From CAYZJV01 sp964616275 (lineage in GTDB: Bacteria > Spirochaetota > Spirochaetia > Sphaerochaetales > Sphaerochaetaceae), in NCBI GenBank assembly GCA_964616275.1, contig CAZTUL010000100.1, forward strand, positions 1-5,011: 5,011 nucleotides of DNA, written 5' to 3'. A model generated the notes under the pieces. That model made no database searches and was not told where the DNA came from. It saw only the letters and a program-made list of their open reading frames with translations. Made by a program: the position numbers and the translations under genes. Shown here piece by piece: positions 1 through 5,011 of the stretch (the stretch's first letter is position 1; every line of letters begins with the position of its first letter).

Positions 1-61
1 CATAGGAATATTCGTTATTTTTCATGATACCTGTCTTGACAGAGGGCTTAGCTCCGATGGA

Positions 62-92
62 GCGCGAAAACGATTGACGCGCCTTATTTTTT
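62..92 (+). terminator. Candidate intrinsic terminator of an off-window upstream gene
   Basis: A GCGCG arm (62-66) pairs with CGCGC (78-82) across an 11-nt loop. It is followed by CTTATTTTTT, a T-rich run ending at 92. A second short hairpin, GCTCC-GAT-GGAGC (51-63), overlaps the first arm. The stem is only 5 bp but fully G/C, and the T-run is well placed. The likely role is to end transcription of a + strand gene whose 3' end lies left of the window. No reading frame in the first 60 bases supports a gene end. The long loop keeps confidence moderate. Confidence 0.35.
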
Positions 93-94
93 GT

Positions 95-208
95 GTAACT
101 GCTCCGTATTTTGTTCAGAAAAGTGCGCCTTTCTGGATGAAATAACCCGTGACCTAGATTAAAGAAAATTGCTATTTATGTATGGAGTAGGCATCTTTTA
201 CCAAAGCC
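95..208 (+). repeat. Left copy of the imperfect direct repeat flanking the cassette
   Basis: This 114-bp stretch matches 4898-5011 in the same orientation, at about 80% identity by hand alignment with one compensated 1-nt shift. Similarity is uneven: 24/33 at the 5' end, a diverged middle, and 40/43 over the last part (166-208 against 4969-5011). The three differences in that core are all T here and C in the right copy. The right copy is cut by the window edge, so this copy may continue past 208. It starts just after the terminator-like T-run, as the right copy starts just after the gene 2 stop. It could be a recombination or attachment site, a cassette junction, or a conserved 3' element. 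I do not recognise it as an integron attC, a tRNA 3' end or a known insertion-sequence end. Confidence 0.8.
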
Positions 209-246
209 ATCGTGATGGTCTGTTCCGGCAATTTTTCGAAGAGTAA

Positions 247-274
247 TTACCATAGATAATCACTATGTGATACT
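247..274 (+). promoter_or_regulatory. Weak candidate promoter for the two-gene operon
   Basis: TTACCA (247-252) could serve as a -35 box, 16 nt before GATACT (269-274). The latter is preceded by TG at 266-267, giving an extended -10 form. Each hexamer matches the sigma-70 consensus at 4 of 6 positions. This site would give an untranslated leader of roughly 135 nt before gene 1. Other pairs in the leader score about as well, so the assignment is tentative. Confidence 0.25.
259..271. promoter_or_regulatory. Short inverted repeat, possible operator
   Basis: ATCAC (259-263) and GTGAT (267-271) form a perfect inverted repeat around TAT. A nested pair, CATAG (251-255) and CTATG (263-267), overlaps it. 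The site overlaps the candidate -10 box, as an operator would. No regulator gene is visible in the window. Arms of 5 bp can occur by chance in AT-rich DNA. Confidence 0.25.
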
Positions 275-404
275 TTTAAGTAGTTTAAAAATTCTCTATC
301 TTAATCAGGAAAAAGGTTTAGTTATCCTTTACAAACTTAACCATCGCATCTAGCACTAAATTAGATATCCTGCTAAACAGATGCTATTAATAATTCTTCA
401 CAAT

Positions 405-408
405 GGAG
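405..408 (+). promoter_or_regulatory. Ribosome binding site of gene 1
   Basis: GGAG lies 9 nt before the ATG at 418, within the normal spacing range. An ATG-TAA start-stop pair (409-414) sits between it and the gene, in the same frame. The TAA therefore blocks any upstream extension and fixes ATG 418 as the first usable start. Confidence 0.75.
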
Positions 409-417
409 ATGTAAATC

Positions 418-1512
418 ATGGGCACGCATAAATCAAAGCCAATAGATTTATTCAACATTGAAGTAGGGGAGAGCCTGTTACATCCGAATTTTTTACAAAC
501 CATTGAACCTGGAAAAGAAGGCGTAAGAGAAGTTCTTAAACAGTGGGCTGATGGATTTGTTGATCGTGACGGTAAGTTGGTGAAAGAGTTTCAAACTACA
601 TATAACTCCGTATTTTGGGAACTGTATTTATTCGCTTTATTTAAATCATGGGGAGTGTCAAATAACTTTAAATACTATGCCCCTGATTTCAATATCAGAG
701 AGTATGGTGGAATCTGCATAGAAGCAGTAATTGCTAATAATACAAATAATTCAGACCCAGAATGGATTAACTCAGGTAAGGAAATTGTATTTCCCAATCT
801 AGGAGATGCGGAAACTCTCGACAAATTCGTAACAGAATCCACAATACGTCTCTCTAATGCCTTCTTTAGCAAACTCAAGAAATTTCGTAAAGAGTATTTA
901 GAACTGGAGCATGTTAAATCTAAACCGTTTATACTCGCAGTTGCTCCATTTGACCGACCTTGGTTTTATATGCAGGCATCTCAAGCAATTTCTCTATTAC
1001 TATATGCAAAAAGGGTAAAATCTGACGGAAAAGGTAGATGGATATTTGAAGCAGTTGAATATGTTGAAAAAGAAAATGGAGCTCAAATAGATTTGGGAAT
1101 ATTCAATAACAACAGCTGTACTGAAATCAGTGCTGTAATTTTCTCAAATGTAGCGACTTTCGGTAAAGCTCAAGCATTGGCATACAAAATTCAGCAATTT
1201 CCAGTGATGTTCATGTGGGCTCGTTTTAATGAAAGCCAATTTGGCAAACCTAATATGGGGGTATCCTGGGGACGTGATTATGATGAAAGCCTTGATGATG
1301 GAATTAGCATCTATCTAAACCCTTTCGCATCTAATCCAGTGCCTGAAGGATTTGTGAAGAAATTCCAGACAATCCATAGAGATGTTTTTGAAATCGAATC
1401 TGCAGATAATTCTCTTCTCACAAGACTTACCCACCAATTTTCTTTCTATGATGATGGTAAAACAGTCCAAGATGACCTAGAAGAATTAAATGAGATGATT
1501 AGCAAGTTATAA
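418..1512 (+). CDS. Uncharacterised protein with a PD-(D/E)XK-like N-terminal region; likely defence partner of the SIR2 gene
   Basis: 364 aa with no signal peptide or membrane segment, so probably cytosolic. An in-frame TAA at 412-414 and a GGAG site set the start at ATG 418. Residues 57-104 show a helix with FWELY (E68), then PDF (D90) at the start of a strand, then IEAV (E102) ending the next. This spacing resembles the E, D and ExK core of PD-(D/E)XK enzymes, but the usual lysine is replaced (E-A-V). A nuclease fold is plausible; activity is uncertain. Later stretches also look like conserved cores: KPFILAVAPFDRP (169-181), SAVIFSNVATFGKAQ (238-252) and YLNPFA (299-304). The overall pattern recalls hypothetical proteins sometimes labelled 'glycosaminoglycan attachment site', from memory only. 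The gene lies 56 bp upstream of the SIR2-STAND gene on the same strand with no visible terminator between, so the two are probably co-transcribed. Its role (sensor, regulator, second effector or antidote) cannot be read from sequence. Confidence 0.85.
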   Translation: MGTHKSKPIDLFNIEVGESLLHPNFLQTIEPGKEGVREVLKQWADGFVDRDGKLVKEFQTTYNSVFWELYLFALFKSWGVSNNFKYYAPDFNIREYGGICIEAVIANNTNNSDPEWINSGKEIVFPNLGDAETLDKFVTESTIRLSNAFFSKLKKFRKEYLELEHVKSKPFILAVAPFDRPWFYMQASQAISLLLYAKRVKSDGKGRWIFEAVEYVEKENGAQIDLGIFNNNSCTEISAVIFSNVATFGKAQALAYKIQQFPVMFMWARFNESQFGKPNMGVSWGRDYDESLDDGISIYLNPFASNPVPEGFVKKFQTIHRDVFEIESADNSLLTRLTHQFSFYDDGKTVQDDLEELNEMISKL

Positions 1513-1552
1513 AGATTTCAGTTGGATCGACAACAAGTGAATAATGTATGAA

Positions 1553-1558
1553 AGGAGG
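1553..1558 (+). promoter_or_regulatory. Strong Shine-Dalgarno site that decides the GTG start of gene 2
   Basis: AGGAGG, within AAAGGAGGT, is near-perfect for the anti-SD of 16S rRNA. It lies 10 nt before GTG 1569. A TAA (1566-1568) directly abuts the GTG in the same frame, so no longer protein is possible. The site also lies inside a six-codon frame (ATG 1548 to that TAA) that has no good ribosome binding site of its own. The strong SD may compensate for the GTG start and the slightly long spacing. Confidence 0.85.
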
Positions 1559-1568
1559 TCCCTCGTAA

Positions 1569-4500
1569 GTGCTGGTTGCAGATAATCCTCAATTTGCGGA
1601 ACTGCTTCGGAGTGAAAAACGAATAGTGTTCTTGTGTGGAACCGGCTTTTCTATGTCTTTGGGATGTCATGGATTGAGCTGGTCGAGATGGTTATCTGAA
1701 GGATGTAATTATTTAAATGATATCAAGGTGAGTCAGCTGACTGATTTGTTAACAGATACTACACCAACAGGGCTTATTAGAGCGGCCAGTTTTTGCTTGT
1801 CATCACTTAAATCAGCGGGCACCTATACCGATTTCATGGATTCAACGGTGGGGAGCCTGAAACCTCAAAGCAGAATTCTATCTTCCGCTATCACCTCAAT
1901 AGCTCGCTCTGGTGATGTTTTTGCCACAACAAACTATGACATGCTCATAGAAAAGGCAACAGGTCAGAAATCGGTAACCTATAATAGTCCTGCAAGCATT
2001 CTTGGAATATTGAATAGAGAAGAACAAACAAGGGTTATCCACATACACGGGGTGTATGATAATTTATCAAATACAGACGATATTATTGCTGACGATACGC
2101 AATACGCTGAAATAATTGAGAATCAGGCCGCCCAATTCATTCAGAATCTAATAAGTACTTATCCATTAGTTATTGTTGGCTGTGGTGCTACAGTAGACGA
2201 CCCTAATCTCAAAGGGTTCTTGTCTTTCGCTGCAGAAGAACTAGGACTCAATGTATCGTATTACTATTTACATTGTGGAGAGACGCCTCCGGCAGACTTG
2301 AGTGGTAACATGACACCAGTTTGTTATGGAGAGCATTATGATGCTCTACCAGGAGCAGTAACCGATATTGCGCAGTATAGACTAAAGCATCGATTTCGGA
2401 ACAGGGCTCTCATAAGAGTAAATCCATATATAACTGTTAATTCTGATAGTTCTGCATATAGTCGGCTTCATTATACAAGCCGTTTTATGAAATTTGTCGG
2501 AAGAAATTTGGAACTGTCAAAGCTAAACAGTTTCCTTGGAAACGAGCATCAGTTTTCATGGTGGGCGGTTATAGGCCCCGGTGGGATTGGTAAAAGTCGT
2601 CTGATTCTCGAATGGTTAAAACAACTACCAGGAGATTGGTTTGGCTTCATCAGCAATACATTAAACAAAATAGAAGCTTATGGACAGTTTATACCGTTTA
2701 GTAATACGGTTATAGTATTTGATTATGTTAATGGCAATGCTGGGAATTGTGCTCGAATCATCAGTGAATTATATTCGGTTTTTGATGAAAGCATTTACAA
2801 GATCCGTATTCTCTTTTTGGAAAGGGATTACTTAGAAGCTAAAGACAACTGGCTAGATACTATTGTAAAACAGCTAGACCCACCAGTCCGAATGGTTTTT
2901 TCTATTTATTCATATCAGCGAACCGACAAAGCCATGCTTGTACCGCTGATGTTTTCTCCTATGAGTGTGAGTGATGAAAAAATCTATGCGATGTACTATT
3001 TGGATGCGTATTTGTCTTCTGATATAGGAGCATTACTAAGGGCTAGATATTCCGGCAAATTTTCAGATTTAGCAGACAGAATTGTTGATGACTTTCACAG
3101 AGACTTTCCAGAAGAATACAGAAGACCGCTCTTTCTCAGCATATATTCAGAAGTGTGGATATCAAAAGATGGTGGTTTAGGCATTCATACTGTACGTGAT
3201 TTGCTTTCTGTTTTTATGGAAAAGGAAGAAAACCAATGGTTAACCCGATTCCATAATGACAAACAATTACTAAAAAGTTATCAAAAACTACTCGCACTTG
3301 CTTCAGCAACATACATGGTTTGTCTTATTGATCCAGCGGGATTTCTTCAGTCAGATGCTGACGCTTTGCTGCATTTTGTTTCAGATGAATGTAGATTAGG
3401 CGGTAAGGGGTCTTCATTTGCTGACTTGTTCATTTATCAAGAGTTGGCCTACAACAATGATGATAAAAGCGAAATGCTTGAAGTAGACTATACGGATAAG
3501 GTCTATGATGAGGTACGTTTAGAGGATGAGATAGAGCATACACAAGACGATCCGAACCAGCTAAGGCACAATGAGAAAGGTGAGCCAATTCTTATAACTA
3601 TACTGGAACCGCTGTACCCTGATATTATACGTGCTTTCATTGTAGACTATTATATACCAAAGGCAGACTGGATATCTTTCACTGAGTTGGCACGTGATCA
3701 GACTACAATGGAGTTTTCATTATTCTTGATACATGCGATGAAAGATTTTCCCGATACCGACTGTTTCAAGAAAATGGCTTTCTTACCACCTAAGGATACA
3801 GATCGTTTTGGATATTATATCACATTACTTAGTTCATTAAGAGTAGTGGATAATCTCTGTCAAGCTGTAGATGTTTTGATGGCTTCTCCTGTTTCAGATG
3901 ATTTCGGAATATGGGAGTCGGAAATATGGCGGCGCATTGCAATAGTACTTACAGAGCAAAACGAGTTGGATGAGTTGTATAGGACAGGATGTCAGTATTT
4001 CGACTTTGTTGGGAAGAGGTTGAATAATCAGACTATTTTAGATGCCGTCCCCGATGTGGTAGAAGCATTCTTTGTTGGTCTGCACAACGCAGAGAGAGTG
4101 AACGAGTTTGCAAATCTGGCGGAGCGTCTTACAAAGATAACAGAGTCTAACTCGCAAGACGGTTTCCTAGCTACCAGCTGTATAGAAGCATATCAGAAAC
4201 TTGCTATACATTATGCTAGGGCAAATGATCTCAAAGGTGTACGAGGCTCATGGAAAATCATGATGCTATTTACACATCGATTTCCTGGTGATGTTGATAA
4301 CGGCAGAATAGTATCAGAGATTGCTGAGCAACTTTGCGATTGGTATTCAGATCGAGGGGCAATTGGAAGGGTAGCCCTAATTATTAATGAAATTAGAACT
4401 ATATATGCTGAATGCAAAACCATCGAAATTGCAGAGGTGCTTGCTGTATTAGAGGCAAATGCTTATTTTAGATATAAGAAAAGCGAGGAAGATTCCATCA

Positions 4501-4895
4501 ACATTGAAGATAAAATGATGTCTTCAAAATCTTGCGTTTCCTTACTATATGAAACATACCCCGAGTCAGAGCGAGTTATACTTGCATATTCGTCAATATT
4601 GGCGGATAGCTTTATGGATCAAGCTGATTTTCAATCACCAGTTACAATTGAGGATTGTGAACGATTCAAAGATTGGAAAAGTAAATGTTCCAACTATAAA
4701 CTTGAAATGTCGGAACACTATTGTCGTGTCTTATTTGCAAGATGTTCATATTTACGTGGTATTGGCGAAGAGAGCAAGGCAAGAAGTATTATAAGCGAAA
4801 TGCGCGGTATAGGTCGTGAACTGAGTCGATGCTTTGGAGAAAATGATGTAGCTGACATGGTTGAATTTATGGAAGCGAATTGGATGCTTATATAA
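1569..4895 (+). CDS. SIR2-STAND protein: SIR2-like NADase fused to a P-loop NTPase and a helical C-terminal half; candidate anti-phage abortive-infection effector (Avs5-like)
   Basis: 1108 aa, starting at GTG 1569 with AGGAGG upstream and a TAA just before it. Residues ~14-270 are a SIR2-like domain: CGTGFS (23-28) in the nucleotide-binding loop, TTNYD (120-124, N122 and D124), HIHG (158-161, H160 the likely catalytic histidine) and GCGATVDDPNL (204-214), as in SIR2_2-type proteins. A STAND NTPase follows: FVGRNLELSKL (309-319), Walker A GPGGIGKS (336-343), Walker B VIVFD (381-385), the ILFLERD strand with R419 (414-420), and RRPLFL (518-523) in the place of the GxP-type motif. An acidic stretch (~629-661) precedes a long helical C-terminal half (~670-1108) with no repeat I can name, though the last 60 residues look TPR-like. 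In related immune proteins, ligand binding to the C-terminal half drives NTPase-dependent oligomerisation and SIR2 then cleaves NAD+. That role here is inferred from the architecture. The frame is intact and the key residues are present, so it is probably functional. Alternatives are another SIR2-NTPase lineage or a toxin held in check by gene 1. Confidence 0.92.
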   Translation: MLVADNPQFAELLRSEKRIVFLCGTGFSMSLGCHGLSWSRWLSEGCNYLNDIKVSQLTDLLTDTTPTGLIRAASFCLSSLKSAGTYTDFMDSTVGSLKPQSRILSSAITSIARSGDVFATTNYDMLIEKATGQKSVTYNSPASILGILNREEQTRVIHIHGVYDNLSNTDDIIADDTQYAEIIENQAAQFIQNLISTYPLVIVGCGATVDDPNLKGFLSFAAEELGLNVSYYYLHCGETPPADLSGNMTPVCYGEHYDALPGAVTDIAQYRLKHRFRNRALIRVNPYITVNSDSSAYSRLHYTSRFMKFVGRNLELSKLNSFLGNEHQFSWWAVIGPGGIGKSRLILEWLKQLPGDWFGFISNTLNKIEAYGQFIPFSNTVIVFDYVNGNAGNCARIISELYSVFDESIYKIRILFLERDYLEAKDNWLDTIVKQLDPPVRMVFSIYSYQRTDKAMLVPLMFSPMSVSDEKIYAMYYLDAYLSSDIGALLRARYSGKFSDLADRIVDDFHRDFPEEYRRPLFLSIYSEVWISKDGGLGIHTVRDLLSVFMEKEENQWLTRFHNDKQLLKSYQKLLALASATYMVCLIDPAGFLQSDADALLHFVSDECRLGGKGSSFADLFIYQELAYNNDDKSEMLEVDYTDKVYDEVRLEDEIEHTQDDPNQLRHNEKGEPILITILEPLYPDIIRAFIVDYYIPKADWISFTELARDQTTMEFSLFLIHAMKDFPDTDCFKKMAFLPPKDTDRFGYYITLLSSLRVVDNLCQAVDVLMASPVSDDFGIWESEIWRRIAIVLTEQNELDELYRTGCQYFDFVGKRLNNQTILDAVPDVVEAFFVGLHNAERVNEFANLAERLTKITESNSQDGFLATSCIEAYQKLAIHYARANDLKGVRGSWKIMMLFTHRFPGDVDNGRIVSEIAEQLCDWYSDRGAIGRVALIINEIRTIYAECKTIEIAEVLAVLEANAYFRYKKSEEDSINIEDKMMSSKSCVSLLYETYPESERVILAYSSILADSFMDQADFQSPVTIEDCERFKDWKSKCSNYKLEMSEHYCRVLFARCSYLRGIGEESKARSIISEMRGIGRELSRCFGENDVADMVEFMEANWMLI

Positions 4896-4897
4896 CA

Positions 4898-5011
4898 GTA
4901 ACCGTTTCGATCCTTGATCAGTAAAGTGCGACATTCTCGGATGGATGAACCCGTTATGTAAATTAACCAAATTGCTATTTATGCATGGAGCAGGCATCCT
5001 TTACCAAAGCC
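4898..5011 (+). repeat. Right copy of the imperfect direct repeat, truncated by the window edge
   Basis: This copy begins 2 bp after the gene 2 stop and matches 95-208 in the same orientation. Its last 43 bases (4969-5011) match 166-208 at 40 positions. Identity is still high at the final base, so the repeat probably continues beyond the window. The distance between the copies is 4803 bp, and the span holds gene 1 and gene 2. The stretch contains no gene; a reverse-strand frame through it is not supported. I see no clear terminator for gene 2 here, so transcription may run on or end inside the unseen part of the repeat. Confidence 0.8.

Larger units (their letters stand above)
209..417 (+). 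other. Non-coding leader upstream of gene 1
   Basis: This AT-rich stretch lies between the left repeat and gene 1 and has no convincing coding frame. A 22-codon frame (ATG 178 to TAA 246) runs out of the repeat but lacks a ribosome binding site, and its equivalent in the right copy differs at three non-synonymous positions. The region contains a small inverted repeat (259-271) and several weak promoter-like pairs. Besides the one listed separately, TAGATA (362-367) lies 17 nt before the extended -10 TGCTATTAA (382-390). Transcription of both genes most likely starts somewhere here. Confidence 0.6.

Noticed and set aside
36..41. Perfect -35 hexamer TTGACA near the left edge
   Set aside because: No acceptable -10 box lies 15-19 nt downstream, and a terminator-like hairpin follows, so it is not assigned as a promoter of the cassette.
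95..208. Integron attC site at the repeat
   Set aside because: I find no GTTRRRY / RYYYAAC pair in the right arrangement and no large imperfect inverted repeat.
207..235. CCATC/GATGG hairpin followed by a T-run as a terminator
   Set aside because: The hairpin loop would be too small, and the T-run starts more than 10 nt after the stem.
178..246. 22-codon frame starting in the left repeat
   Set aside because: It has no Shine-Dalgarno site, and all three core differences from the right copy change the amino acid in this frame, so selection on a peptide is not apparent.
675..878. Reverse-strand 67-codon frame inside gene 1
   Set aside because: Antisense shadow of a well-supported gene, with no motif or ribosome binding site to justify it.
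4211..4423. Reverse-strand 70-codon frame inside gene 2
   Set aside because: Antisense to the helical C-terminal half of gene 2; the composition is that of a shadow frame.
4549..4794. Forward 81-codon frame overlapping gene 2 in another phase
   Set aside because: Fully inside the intact gene 2 frame, with no ribosome binding site and no family resemblance.
4752..4997. Reverse-strand 81-codon frame across the gene 2 end and the right repeat
   Set aside because: It mostly lies antisense to the end of gene 2, has no recognisable domain, and its equivalent in the left repeat is not an intact frame.

Overview
The window holds one compact accessory cassette: two genes on the + strand, 56 bp apart, set between two copies of an imperfect direct repeat. 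The DNA is AT-rich and uses codons such as ATA, AGA, AGG and CTA freely. Both genes have good Shine-Dalgarno sites, and the second has a near-perfect AGGAGG. This fits a bacterium with ordinary SD-led initiation, such as a proteobacterium or a firmicute, and argues against Bacteroidota. I cannot name the host. No housekeeping gene is present to place it.

Layout. Bases 1-417 carry no supported gene. They hold a terminator-like hairpin with a T-run (62-92), which probably closes a gene lying off the left edge; the left direct repeat (95-208); and a leader with a small inverted repeat and weak promoter candidates. Gene 1 (418-1512) encodes 364 aa of an uncharacterised family whose N-terminal part looks like a PD-(D/E)XK-type fold. 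Gene 2 (1569-4895, GTG start) encodes 1108 aa: an N-terminal SIR2-like NADase domain, a STAND-type P-loop NTPase and a long helical C-terminal half. The right direct repeat begins 2 bp after the gene 2 stop and runs to the window edge, so it is probably cut short.

Working model (inference). Gene 2 has the plan of a SIR2-STAND immune protein, the arrangement seen in AVAST type V (Avs5). The C-terminal half would sense an invader, the NTPase would oligomerise, and SIR2 would deplete NAD+ and abort infection. Gene 1 is co-directional and close upstream, so it may be an added sensor, regulator or second effector. The flanking repeats suggest that the pair moves, or is exchanged, as one unit of about 4.8 kb. 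The main points of interest are the gene 1 partnership and the repeat-bounded cassette.
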